Source: Imbricaverruca yamaguchii | Taxonomy: Eukaryota > Arthropoda > Thecostraca > Neoverrucidae | Reading direction: 5' to 3' | DNA length: 64,000 nucleotides | NCBI GenBank assembly: GCA_034440575.1 | Contig: JAOTOL010001525.1 | Span: forward strand, 206,501 to 270,500 | Shown here: positions 37,123 to 48,102 of the stretch, piece by piece | Layout of the letters: each line of letters starts with the position of its first letter | Position numbering within the stretch: the first letter of the stretch is position 1 | Translations under genes and position numbers: made by a program | Notes under the pieces: generated by a model | The model's input: the letters and a program-made list of their open reading frames with translations, nothing else | Database searches by the model: none | Told to the model about the DNA's origin: nothing

Positions 37123-37295
37123 CTTCAGTTTTCTGCCCAATTTGCAGCAGTATCTATATAGATTTGATAGGTTGTGAGGACCAAAGTCACAATAAAAATT
37201 TTCGTAAAAAAGTTCGTCGTCTACACAAAAGTAATGAGTGTTTGAAGTTGATTTGGGTCTTAGACATGATCGAAGAGTAACGAAATACAGTCTAT
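37123..37295 (-). CDS. Cdc14: Cdc14 exon 1 of those visible: start of the DSPn domain
   Basis: The acceptor CTTTCGTTTCAG is followed by AT and then [36 protein letters not shown] and [21 protein letters not shown], ending at a strong AAG|GTAAGT donor. This is the conserved beginning of Cdc14 (DRLYF.TLR...K.T..THYF..D.EL.YENFY.DFGP.NL..LYRYC.KL). The 173 bases comprise two bases of a split codon plus 57 codons, ending in phase 0. The leading Asp codon and the initiator lie in an upstream exon that was not found. The next intron is about 12.1 kb. Confidence 0.95.
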
Positions 37296-38739
37296 CTGAA
37301 ACGAAAGGAGAAGAAGTTTGTCACACCATGCATGCTGAAACAGATCACAATGAATCACAACAACTAGCACCTAATCTTTTTACTTGGTATCTTGTAAATC
37401 AGTTAAAAATGTATACATCAGGATAAATTGATATACAATTTGCAAATTGTATGTCATTGCACTGAACCAAGACTTCGTAAGCGCGTCGCAAAAATTCGGT
37501 TGTGAAACGTGGGTCGGCATACATATGTGAAAGTCAGAACCAGGAAAGCTTTTCTTTTGCCGCACTTGATATCGTTTTTCTAGCCCTTAGCGATATGCGT
37601 AAAATGTTGACGAAACTGATTTTTGAAGCTCACAGAAAAGTACACTTTATGATGATCCGATGGATGATTCTCGAAGCATGCTTAGGGCTACTATATACAT
37701 ATTATGAGCAAAGTTGGGTCTTGAAATGGAGCAAATGACAAACAAAACAACAAAATAACAAAGAAGGAACAACGAGCAAACTAGCGATGGAATGAGAAAC
37801 GACAACCAAAAAGTATGTCCCAGCAAGGTACAATCCAATACAATCCTGAGTTGTACCGGAGATGGTGAAACACGACAGACTTCAGGAGCACCTGCTTAAC
37901 TTGGCTAAGGATAAATAAATTGCGAGCACGATCTCCTGTGGTCATCCAACCATAACACGCGCAAATGGAATTTCATCCGCCACAAAGTTTTGGTCTATTT
38001 GCCGTACGTGAGCCATTGTTCTAATGGCTCACATGTGACACTTAGGCCTGGTGACCTATTGAATACATCTATTTTACATAGTGTGTACAAACTAGGCTTG
38101 TAACTGATCATCAATACCCGAGCATCGCTCCCTGGGAAGCGATGCTCAGTTCTCTCTGTCGGTTTCTTGGTTTTCACACTTGGCGATAATTTAGCGCTCC
38201 TCACGTTGCCTGGAAAGACACAGGGGCGCGCCAAAGATTTTCTTACGTGAGCCAACCAAGAAATGTCATGAAAAAGATATCGCTTCCGGGAAGCGAAGAG
38301 GCCAGAAAGTTTTTTGGTATTGTGTGGTGAAAACTCAAAATTCATCATTTCATCTAGTGGATTTTAGCTGTTTAGGTGCATGGGCATTGGCTGCGCCTCT
38401 GCAAGGCAATATGTGATGGTAGTACGTGTCAGACATAGCATCTACATTAGGGTGTTCCAAAAGATATAGGGAAAAAAAAACATCAGATATCGTTGAGGCT
38501 GAAGTATCCCCTATTCTACTACCGGAAAGAGGCTCGCATACAAGTTTTGAGAGGAGTCTATGAATGTTTAGAGGCCGCGGCGAGTAAAAACCTCACTTCG
38601 ATTCGAGTGCGCCATAGGCTTGTATTGACCGAATGGCAGATTGTAAACAGGATACTTGTATCTCGATAATGCTCATATCCTTCACAGTATCTGGTGACTA
38701 GATTCGACCTGCTTGGACAATTTCTTGATGAGAGAAACC
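37296..38739. other. non-coding, nothing recognised
   Basis: Upstream of the first visible Cdc14 exon. The missing initiator exon was looked for here and not recognised. Confidence 0.4.
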
Positions 38740-39953
38740 TTTGTCTTCTTTGGCTGCGCTCTGCGATGATGATGTACATGCATTATCATCAGCTGATGAT
38801 GTACATACAGCTGAAGCACACTGCTTCAGTTTATTTTCTGACTTGGCTGAGGCGCTGTAGCGTTGGATGAGATACTCCATGTTCTGCGGCGTCACTGACC
38901 AAGAGATCAGTGACGCCGCAGAAGCCCTTGATATTTGACATGCTACTTGTATGCTGCGTCGACCTACCACTCATTGGGCTCCTTCTCCAGGAAGTTTCGG
39001 TCCACTTGCAAGTTGGTCAGCAGGATCATGGGCCTGGCGGTCACGAAGTCTTCGAGTGATACGTCCAGGTTCAGGCTTTTGTCCTCCAGCCGTTTCACTG
39101 GCTTTTGCTCCAACTTTTGGAGGTTGGCCACCACCTTCACTCTCACAGCGTCCCCCATTCGCTCATCAAAGAGCGCCAGATCAGCCAGGTCTTCAGAGAG
39201 GTACCGGAAGTGGTTGCCTAGGGACTGGAGTGAGGCTTCGGCGAGAGCACGACCTGGGTACAGCTTCATGTTGCTGGCGAACTGGTGGTCGTTTGACGAG
39301 GTGGTTACTAAAACGAGGCCCTCGTGCCAGTATATGGTGTAGATCAAGGCCACGAAGATGACCATGCGACGGATGCCAACCTCGTCTCGGGAGCTGACAT
39401 ATAATACATGCTGTGCAGCTGAGGGAGGAAGACGGCCATCTTGAGAAAATAGATGACTTTCTGCATCCATCTTGCTTGATGAAGAGCACCCGGTGGACTT
39501 AACTAGGGACTATCGCTCTTCCCGTCACACTTGCCTCCGATCAAGAAAAAGCAGCTGAGTCACATGAGTTCCTCATAGTCCTCGCGAGAACGTTCGGACG
39601 TTCTTCTTGGTAATGCGCTGCCAGCTCCTCGCGATTGTCTTGGGTCTCCTCCGCGATGTCGTGAATCATCACGGTTTCTGCTTGATTGATGCATCGCCAA
39701 TTCTTTGGAAACTTTCGAAGATGTCAACGGCGAGACCTGAGAACTTCCCGAAACAGGCTTCAGATGTGATCCTGAGAACAACTTCTGAGACATCATGCTG
39801 GCAAGCCAGCCACAGGAGGTCGTGGCAGATATCTTGCTCGATGCAAATACATGCTCCTCGAATCATCCTGGTGCTGGCTGCCGTTGTGTCGAATAAGAGC
39901 GCCACTATCGTGTGATCAAGGTCTTGTTCTTTCGGCTCTTGCAGACCAGCCAT
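38740..39953 (-). pseudogene. broken copy of an uncharacterised multi-copy invertebrate gene (transposase-like)
   Basis: Read on the minus strand, four collinear segments in shifted frames resemble one protein family that I recall from invertebrate genomes. They are LLFDTTAASTRMIRGACICI followed by LLWLACQHDVSEVVL; SREDYEELM followed by a stop and an IGG-like phrase; SPPGALHQARWMQKVIYFLK; and YPGRALAEASLQSLGNHFRY, LSEDLADLALFDERMGDAV and VTARPMILLTNLQ...NEW. At least two frameshifts and two in-frame stops separate them, so the copy is dead. The family typically shows ACRHH and PGALHHARWM motifs; here they read ACQHD and PGALHQARWM. The molecular function is unknown to me, and a DNA-transposon origin is plausible but not shown. 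Confidence 0.65.
38883..38922. repeat. perfect 16-bp hairpin
   Basis: TCTGCGGCGTCACTGA and its exact reverse complement are separated by 8 bases. It lies at the C-terminal end of the broken multi-copy gene. Confidence 0.88.
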
Positions 39954-40689
39954 GGTTTTCCTCTAGTCTCGAACTGTTCGCTGCGATTGGAACCCCGAGA
40001 AACAACTCTGTGTTCTCCTCTGCTTCACTTTGGACATTTCATGGTCATTTGGTAAACACATTGCGATACTGTATGACAACAGAATGGTTCTCACAGTAAC
40101 AGCGTTTGTTTAACTCAGTTTCGCATTATATGTTTGACGGTTTTGGACTTCGCTATTTCACCGTTAATTTTTAATGTATTACATGTATTTACCAACACTC
40201 GATGCAATATAATACATATGATGGATTGAATAAATATCAGCTTGCTTTGAAGGTATTACGTACCTATGCAATTTATCCAAGATTGACTATGCATTTTCCT
40301 GCTATGACAGAACGGCAAAGAAAGTGCACTGAAATGTAACCTCTAAAGATACCACACATTTACTCAAAATATTGTCAATACTACTTTCTGGTAAAGTTGA
40401 ATAGGGGCAATCTTCAGCCCCTAAAAAGTCGGAACACATCATATTTTTTCGGGACACTAATCTACACACACCACATAATTACACACAGCTTATTCGGCAT
40501 AATTAACAAATCACACATCAATACGCAACACAAAAGCGTCGCCACTGACGCGAACTCGGCCACTCAAAACATTACACTTTACACTACTTTGAAACGTCCC
40601 ATCATATCAGAGATACTTCATATGCACAACAAATTAACGCCACAAGAACAGCCATTTCTCCTTTAGATAACAAGCCACACAAACGTGCA
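39954..40689. other. non-coding, nothing recognised
   Basis: AT-rich, with a short Thr/His/Ile-rich frame near 40,400-40,660 that may be an upstream part of the LINE tail that follows. Confidence 0.4.
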
Positions 40690-41050
40690 CGACCATGCAC
40701 ACGTAGACGGAGAAGCCCATATAGACACTACACTACAACACTCCGTGCACTGTCCAAGCTCACAATCTCATTACAACCCACAATTCACCAGGCCATCAAC
40801 TCACGCATCCAACACACAATTCCACGAGATACATCCCAAACACGAACACTGGAGCATTCAACGTAAACATCACACATAAAGAACGAATATTTTTACGCCT
40901 ACGCATTGGACACACCAGCCTCACTCACTTCCACACCAAATACTCTAGAACAATCACGACCATAATGCACCACATGTCACTGACTACTAAACATCACTAC
41001 TCTTCTCAATGGCGACTAACCAACGCTACACCAGTTTATCTTCCACCTTC
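40690..41050 (+). mobile_element. LINE 3' coding fragment (post-RNase H region)
   Basis: Plus-strand text LTISLQPTIHQAINSRIQHT followed by NITHKERIFLRLRIGHTSLTH matches the C-terminal segment of I/jockey-type LINE ORF2 proteins (RLRIGHT.LTH). There is no intact frame. It differs from the 28.6-35.4 kb element and is in the opposite orientation. Confidence 0.6.
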
Positions 41051-43307
41051 TTTCAACTACACATATGAACATAATAAGGTGTGTGAACTGAAGGTATATG
41101 AACTGTAAGAAAAATGAAAAGAACAAAAAAGGGATGACTTAAAAAAGGATAGCACAAATAAGAGGAGGAAAAGAACAGATACGCTAAAATAAGAAAAAGA
41201 ACGGAACAGATGTTAAACAAGAAGGGAAAAAAGCAGAACAAAAAATGCATAACAATACGCACAAAGGGATAAAGAAAAATAAAATGTTCCAACGTGCAAT
41301 GTGTTCAGTATTCGGATCGCGAAATCAGAAATGTACGATGGCCCGTCCCTTACACTCCATACCACACGCTGGCACCTTCGAATTGGTACTTGAACTTACT
41401 TCATCTGCCGCTTCTAAAAACTTTGAATAGGAGGGAAAAGGAAGTTGAAATCCGGTGGCTCGGAAACCATGGCAGTACGTTGGGATCCCACCACAGGGAA
41501 AATATGTTGTCACTAATTATTCCAATGAAAAATGGGATGTCTAAAAAAAATAATAGTCGAATTCAGGGGACTTTTTATTGGGGGTACGCGTCCACCTACC
41601 CCACCCTCCCTGAGGAAAAAAAACCTTAGGGTGGGGTGGGGTAAAAAGACGCCCGAAACGGGGCGGGTTAAGACAGAACAAAGTTCGTCCTGTTGCTAGC
41701 TTCTACGAGTTTGAAGACTGAAACAGCACCCACCCTCCCTGCCGATTCCAAGCTGGGTAGCTAGAGAAACGGAACAAAATCAACGTGCAATTTCCGGCGA
41801 GACCTCACGATTGACACCAAATTTGGCTACATGGGGTCATTAGTTAACATCTGTAGTGAGATCAAATGCAAAATATTTGGGGAAAAGCAATCAACTTGTC
41901 GCAAATTTTGACTACGTTCTTGCTAGGTTGCGCACAAAATGCCTACCGATGTGTTCCATAGAATCTCGTCATAGCAGTGACAGACCGCACTTGTCATGGG
42001 CGTAGCCTCATATCGAGGCCCCGAAAGCCATTGCTTCCGAGAACTTTACGGATAGCCACCTTGAACTTGCAAGGTTTAACCTCAGTTCTTCCGCATCCCT
42101 TCATCTTGGAAATAAATGACTTAAAGATCTCCACCGGCCCCCACCCCCTCCCCAATATAACATCCGCCCGAGAAGCCATGCCCGACGCCGGTACTGTATC
42201 GTTGTTCTTACCTGGAATAAATTCAGAGGCGCAAACCAGTATCTCATTTTTATCCACTTTCATGGCTTGGATCTTTAGACCATGGGATGCATGCTTCTGG
42301 TACGCAGATTGGGTACCGATACGTCAAATTTATAGGTGATCACAATTTCACGCATAACGCACACAGGGATACACTAATTGAACATACACGGAAATTTTGG
42401 TTTTCTTGAAATATGAATATGGAGATCTTGCTCGCCCGTTTTGTCCAATTTTGAGTCCTAAATAGGAAAGCTGAAGATCCTATGAAACAAACGAGATTCA
42501 ATATCGACGAGCAGGTGGAGGCAGTCAATATTTTGAGTATAAACCTGTTATAATTTTTGCACGACCAAGTTATTTGATGTAAGTACCCCACCTGCATTCA
42601 CTTAACTCGAGAACGCAGCTAAGTCACCCGGGCATTTTCGCGTTTAAAGGAGCCAGAGGGCAGGAACAGACGGAAGTTACCGCGTTTGTTTTTTGCTGCT
42701 ACCTATTCTTGGATGCTGCTTTTTGTTTAGTTAATATGGTGTAGGCTATCGGTATATAGCCAAAGCCAACATCTGATTAGCCAAAGAAGGAAAGGGCAGA
42801 GCATATGCGTTAATCACAGCTGAAATAACAATATGCCTAAAACGCAAACTACGAAGAGCTATTGAATTTTAAGTCTTCTTATTGTATATAGTAAACCGGG
42901 ACTTCGCGTCAGAATATCTTCTTCAAAGTAAATATTATATCCTAAATATATGTGACCAATGGAAATCCAGAAATACCAATAATCAGCTGTTGAATACGGA
43001 AACTCGTATTTCAAAGATAATGATGTGCGATGGAGCGAAGGTACCACCTAAGAAGCCCAAACGGGTCAATCTGCCGCAGGGTCGCAGAGTATGCCGCACG
43101 GGTGAAAGAGGATCTTTTTGGTGTCGGGTACTTGCAGTATTTTAATAGCGCTGGGTGATTGATTCTCGTGTCCTGCAAATCTTCTAACTTGTTATTGCCT
43201 GCACGACCACCAGAGGTACGTGGTGACATGCACTTCTTATGGGATAATTGATGTTGCTCTTATTTACTTTTGACACAGAGGATCAACGTCCACCCTAGCA
43301 TATACCT
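41051..43307. other. non-coding, mostly unrecognised
   Basis: An inverted CCCCACCCTCCCT / GGGTGGGGTGGGG pair sits near 41,600-41,645, followed by CGGGGCGGGTTAA at about 41,658-41,670, which resembles one end of the piggyBac-like MITE family. No gene was recognised. Open frames at 41.98-42.34 kb occur on both strands without known motifs. Confidence 0.4.
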
Positions 43308-43900
43308 ACCTTCATATTTTTTCCCGAAAGACATCGATATATGCTGCCCATAATTTGAAGTCATGTTTCGTTTAGGCTAGTGCTAACTTCCTACCTGACT
43401 AATTTTCGTTATTGTGCCACAGTTTTTTGGCCGGTCTCATGGTAGATATATAGAAGTAGCCACAGAGTGCAAGGTGATAAAATATGTGTGGACTAAAATT
43501 TTTGAAGCTTACATGGGTAGCAACCTCTTCCTCTTCCTCTACTATATTTTGTACGATCATATCAGCATGACATTTGCCATTTAATTTGATTTAATACTCA
43601 ATTTGTGTTTGATTTGTGGAATCAACATCATTCAAAGTTTTTCCTCTGAAGACATTGGTATTTGTTTGCTATAGTTTGAATTGTGGTGCTGGTGTTTTGA
43701 TTTTGGAAGTGCTAAGTTGCTACCTGACTAATTTTCATTATTGTGTTAATGTTTAGGGCCCAGCTTAGGGTATTTATGTAGAAGAAACCTTTGAGTGCGA
43801 ATTGGAAAAAATGTGTATGGATCAAAGTTGTTCAGGCTTATATAGTTGACAAACTCTTCCTCTACAATTTCCTTTTGAAATCACCTCAGCACAGTATTCA
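43308..43900. repeat. diverged tandem duplication, unit about 327 bp
   Basis: Two consecutive blocks (from about 43,308 and about 43,635) share ordered phrases: GAAGACAT, GCTACCTGACTAATTTTCRTTATTGTG, TAGAAG, TGAGTGCRA, ATGTGTRKGGA and CTCTTCCTC. It is immediately 5' of a decayed LINE and may be its 5' region. Confidence 0.7.
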
Positions 43901-43959
43901 TTATTTCAGATCATGTACTTAGCATCAACATATCTCTATCAGTGGAGCCATTTGGCATA

Positions 43960-46030
43960 GATGAGCTCAATTGCCTTGTAGCTCATAATTTTGATGAAGT
44001 TCCATATGAACATCTAACTCAGCAACTAGACCAGCATAGGATTGATGGTAAAGTTCTAGGTTAGATTGAAGCATGGTTAAGGGATGGAAGCAAAGGATAA
44101 TGTTAAATGAATGCTAGTTGGAATCAAAGGACGCTCTGAGTGGAGTGTCACAGGGCACTGTTCTAGTGCCACTTCTCTTTTTCATCTTTGTGAATAACAT
44201 TAAGATAGGGCTCAAGAATAGGGTGTTTAATTTGTTGATGACATCAAATTGGTAGGAATGGGTTACAGTACTGAGCAATCTAGTAATATACAACTAGATG
44301 AGGATCTGGAGGTGAGACTCGGATCTACAATGGGAGGTAAGTATGACGAGCAAAGTAAATGTTGATTTTGTGATTTAAAAATAGAATATGATGCCTTTTT
44401 ACATGATGATGTGACAAGATGATGATGATGGTGATAACAAGATGATGGAACCACTTATTTTCTATGCAAATGATTACCTTTCAGTTGGCAAAGAAATGCA
44501 CAATCATAGTCTTCACTCTACAAATATAACCATTGTTTATAATTATCAGTACCTGGTGTGTCACAGATATGATAAAGAAGAAATTAAACCCTTAATGTAC
44601 TTGATTTGATACTCTTGGACTCAATGAATGATTCTGCATTAAGGTATGCTTTTATCAATAAAGGAAGCAAGGGGATGAGTGGCCTAGGGGTAAGTCACTC
44701 GTCTCACATTTGAAAGGTTGTGGGTTCGAATCTCACCTGTCCCTACTCTTTGCCTGTGACAAATTGGCAAGATTGGTGATGCTACATGACTCAACTGTTG
44801 ATGTGTTGTAAAACAAATAACCAACCAATCAATAAAGGAAGCAATGCCAATGTCACATTTATTTCATGTCCTTGCCAGAAAATTAGTTTGGATGATCATG
44901 CTTTTCCAGTTAGGTTAGATCCTGTTACACAATGATATATTTTGTATATTATGTTACATTATCTTAGTCTAGGGTAGGTTAGGGCAGGCTATTTTATTTA
45001 TTTAGTGGTCCATAGACAAACCACACTCAGCTATGTGCACCACTTATATCAGTTTAAGCTGAGCCTTGTGGTCAGTTTGTTGTGCTCCAGTATCTTGGAT
45101 AGTTATTAATATTTATTTTGAGGACAAACAGGCAAGTTCATAATTTTACAGACAACACAGTGCCATTCCCAGTGTGATTATTTCCTCAAATTGTGGTTGC
45201 TCAGATCCCACAGCCATGATGTTCAAAAGTTATTTCTTGAAGCATTGGGGGGGTATAAACCACAAACCTTTGCCTATGAAATCATCAATTGTATCTATCA
45301 CTGTTGACTTGAAATTGACAATTTGCTTAGACAATAAGTGGTGTCATCATCTTAATCACATCAAATGGCCTTGGTATTACAAAATACACAAAATTCAACT
45401 CCTTGATTGCTATATTTTCTGAAAGGAAGATGGGAAATCAGATGAAATTGAAGAGGAAAGAGCTTTAGGTGCATTGGTTTCAAATGATCTTAAAGCAGAA
45501 AAAATGATGTGTCTCAGCTAGGAACAGGGCAATCAGAATGCTGGGAATAATTAATAGAAGTCTGAGGTATAAGAGCAAGTATGTGCTGAGAATACTGTAC
45601 TTGGCCTATGTGTGACCCTACATAGAATATTCTGTTCAGACATTGAATCCCTACTTATAAAAAACATGTAGATTTGCTAGAAAGAGTGCAGAGGAAGTCC
45701 ATTGGACTTGTCAGTGAACTAGGTAATTTAGAATATGGGGAAGACTTATGGCATTAAATATGCTGAAGTATATGATATTAAGGGGTGGATGACTGGAATG
45801 TGTAACATTGCTAAAGGGCTAGATCAAGTCGATCTGAATGATGCCCTTCTACTTAGACAATCACATAGGGGTCATGAATTCAGGTTAGACAAATCAAGGT
45901 GTGGAACAGCTAAGTGACAACAGGCATTCAGCCAAAGGATTGTTTATCAGTGGAATGGTCTGCTTGCTGATGTCATGGGGAGTGTCTCATTGAAAGTAAA
46001 AATAGGATGGACGACTTTTTAGGTTGCAAA
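43960..46030 (+). mobile_element. decayed CR1/jockey-like LINE split by about 1.1 kb of insertions
   Basis: The first part (43,975-44,300) contains NFDEVPYEHLTQQLDQHRID, an IEAWLRDG phrase, a QGTVLVPLLFFIFVNNIKIG equivalent and a broken ADD box. The second part (45,440-46,020) contains RALGALVSNDLKAE, NRAIRMLGIINRSLRYKSKY, LLERVQRKS, NLEYGEDL and QRIVYQWNGLL. The order matches the LINE at 8.3-10.3 kb. Many stops and shifts are present. The middle is occupied by unrelated sequence that includes a SINE. Confidence 0.8.
44671..44827 (+). mobile_element. tRNA-derived SINE, copy 2, with 17-bp target duplication
   Basis: GGGGATGAGTGGCCTAGGGG (box A), an anticodon-like CTCACAT loop and GGGTTCGAATCTCACC (box B) are followed by the GGCAAGATTGGTGATGCTAC body and a GTTGTAAAACAAATAACCAACC tail, given here in part. 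A perfect 17-bp direct repeat, ATCAATAAAGGAAGCAA, occurs at 44,654-44,670 and 44,828-44,844. This shows retrotransposition into the surrounding sequence. Confidence 0.9.
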
Positions 46031-46115
46031 ATCTTGTTTTTGAGCACCATGTATTGGTGCACAGGCTGATTATTATGCTAAGTAGGTGTGCACTAAATAG
46101 GCCCCTTTAAGCAGT

Positions 46116-46390
46116 TTAACTCCGCCATCTCAGGGGGGTTCGTTGACGACCCCCCAAGGTTCTCCGCGGATAGTGAAAGAACGGCGCGCACTTGCGCACC
46201 AAAATTTGGCATACCCTTTCCCACATCAATTTGGCACGTTGTGCCTCAATTTTGAAGTCAGGTCATCTAGGGCCACCAAGTTAGTCAAGGTACAGTGAGG
46301 TCACCTCTAGAAAAGTTCAACCAGTCATGCTTTAATGGATGAAGACATTTTAATGAAACTTCTAGTGTTTGCTCATCTATGGATGGAACA
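46116..46390 (+). mobile_element. piggyBac-like MITE, copy 4 (5' fragment)
   Basis: It begins TTTAACTCCGCCATCTC and then follows the family: GGGGGGTTCGTTGACGACCC, CGCGGATAGTGAAAGAACGG and AAATTTGGCATACC. Similarity fades near the ATGGATGGAACAAAC phrase, shortly before a TA microsatellite. It carries a degenerate version of the paired AGGTCA motifs at 46,260-46,303. Confidence 0.78.
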
Positions 46391-46470
46391 AACTGCACCA
46401 GAGGAATGCTCTATTTTTCCTCTTCTGTTATTATGTTTATTTTATTTTTTTATTCCTCCCATTATCCTAT

Positions 46471-46473
<3 letters not shown>

Positions 46474-46527
<54 letters not shown>
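46474..46527. repeat. (TA)n microsatellite
   Basis: A pure TA run. Confidence 0.95.
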
Positions 46528-46528
<1 letters not shown>

Positions 46529-47757
46529 CGTTCATATAGTGTGCATTTTGGGCACCAAATGCATTCTGATTTTCTACTTTACTGAATGATGTGAAGCTGT
46601 AATATCCTTTCATTTCCTTACTATGATATGTGGCTAAGCAACTGAGTTATCAATGTTTGAGGTGTACTAATAGTTTGCCTGTTTTTAGGTGTAGTTGATG
46701 CTTCCTTCATGTGAGAAACAAGCACTGCAACAATGTTGTCAGTCCTCGAAGGTGAGTGCCTGGAAGTTGTGCTGCTTGCAGCACAGATTGCCCCACTGTG
46801 CTTTTTGTTCTCAGGTGCAACAAGTTTCAAAGTCTTTTCATTGTCAAGTATATAATCTTAATCATTATAAGTATATATACATATGAGTAAGATAAGCATA
46901 TATACATCTTAAGATGAAATTTAGGCTTAATGATGCAGTGACATTGAGTTCAATATATTATTAACTGACTTGCATCTCACTGACCACTCACTATCATTGA
47001 CTTGTATCCCTTTCACAGTACCAAAGTTATGCATGCACACTGCACCACAGTGGTAAAATACTGATTTCTTGTTAGGTGTGAGGTGCCAAAACGAGTACAG
47101 TAGGATGTCAAAATCACCATGGAGGTAATGCTATTGAAAATCTTGTTTGGTCCAGCAAACCCAGTTTTGAGACAATTGTGTATATTAATGTTCCCATTTG
47201 GCTTCTTTTAAGATACCTAAATTTGAGACACTTGTCAATGATGCAAACACCCATGCTATAAACTGGCATTGTATGACATAATGCATCATGTGTAGTCCCT
47301 TCACCTGGAATTGGATGTTCGCTATCATCTCAGATTGTCGATCGATCTCAGATCAGTTATGGTGAGCAAAAGTGTGATGCTTGTAAATGGGATGCAGTTA
47401 GAAACGAGGAGTGAATAATTCATAAACACGCACCAAGAAGCACAATGTCCATACTTCTTTGGGAAGGATGTCGATTCAGTGCTCAATAAGTGGTAAATTC
47501 CACCCGATTTCGCCAATTATTTATATCTGCTGCACTACCATGCTGATAATCGCAACCAGTATTAAGGAAAGGCACAACTATTTGCAAAAAAAAAGGTTTA
47601 TGTCGCAAACAGTTTGTATGCGCTCCCACTGAAAATTTACAAAGCGATACACATCTGGATACAGGAGCAGATCTGATGTCAGTCAGGTGTATGCTCTGAA
47701 CCAGTGGCATGAGTGCCTGCCATCAGAGTGCAAACCGGTTGTATTTGTGCTGGGTGT
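46528..47757. other. presumed 5' flank or 5' UTR of Patj, nothing definite
   Basis: No promoter element could be assigned by eye. Sequence just upstream of the proposed Patj start is open in the same frame for some 15 codons, so a longer first exon or an upstream exon is possible. Confidence 0.35.
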
Positions 47758-47925
47758 ATGCGTGAATCCACAGAGGCAGAGCGGACACTGTCGGCTCTGG
47801 ACCGCGTTCGTGGCCACCTGAAGGAGAGCCATGACCCAGCGCTGCGACAGCAAGTGGAGTCCCATCTGGGACGGCTGGTCGCTCTCCTGGAGAACCCGAC
47901 CTTCACACGCATGCTGCGAATACAG
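47758..47925 (+). CDS. Patj: Patj exon with N-terminal L27 domain
   Basis: It encodes 56 residues, MRESTEAERTLSALDRVRGH then LKESHDPALRQQVESHLGRL and VALLENPTFTRMLRIQ. The pattern fits the L27 domain that opens Patj/INADL proteins and pairs with the L27 domain of Pals1/Stardust in the Crumbs apical polarity complex. From memory, the Drosophila Patj N-terminus is also 56 residues up to this point, which supports this Met as the start. The exon is taken to end at CAG before GCCAGT, a GC donor, because the next exon (DSLQRLKAQL) then continues the family sequence without insertion. A GT donor 15 bases later (47,941) would add ASGGQ. An upstream exon cannot be excluded. Confidence 0.85.
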
Positions 47926-48102
47926 GCCAGTGGCGGTCAGGTGTTCGCTCTGCTCCGTCTTCTGACTGTTCCTTGACAATATATGCAGTGTTAACATTGT
48001 TGATTTTCATGGCGTATTATAAATGGTCCGAATGCACGGGAGAGTTGCGAAACAAGATTATAACTATTTATTCAGATTTCGAAAATACGAGTTTTAGACA
48101 TG

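Larger units (their letters stand above)
13605..37295 (-). other. Cdc14: Cdc14 phosphatase gene body (visible part)
   Basis: Gene-level entry joining the exons listed separately. Seven exons plus one probable exon, read from high to low coordinates, have AG acceptors and GT donors and agree in phase at every join (0, 0, 2, 0, 1, 1, 1). The combined protein of about 349 codons runs collinearly with the animal Cdc14 family, from RLYFVTLR near the N-terminus through the DSPn domain to the end of the DSPc domain. The first visible exon begins with two bases of a split codon, so at least one upstream exon with the start codon is missing, probably beyond 37.3 kb. Intron 1 (about 12.1 kb) holds a complete old LINE in the same orientation. 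Known role of the family: it reverses CDK phosphorylation and acts in mitotic exit, centrosomes and cilia. No lesion was found in the exons, so the gene looks intact. Confidence 0.9.

Noticed and set aside
41994..42339. Possible gene on either strand near 42 kb
   Set aside because: Both strands have similar-length frames without known motifs, and nothing distinguishes one as coding.
44671..44745. Functional tRNA gene
   Set aside because: The anticodon stem pairs poorly and the sequence continues into a SINE body and tail with a target duplication. The same reasoning applies to the copies at 3.24 and 61.75 kb.
47941..47976. Extension of the Patj L27 exon to the in-frame stop after LLTVP
   Set aside because: Homology continues instead at 49,649, so these bases are read as intron.
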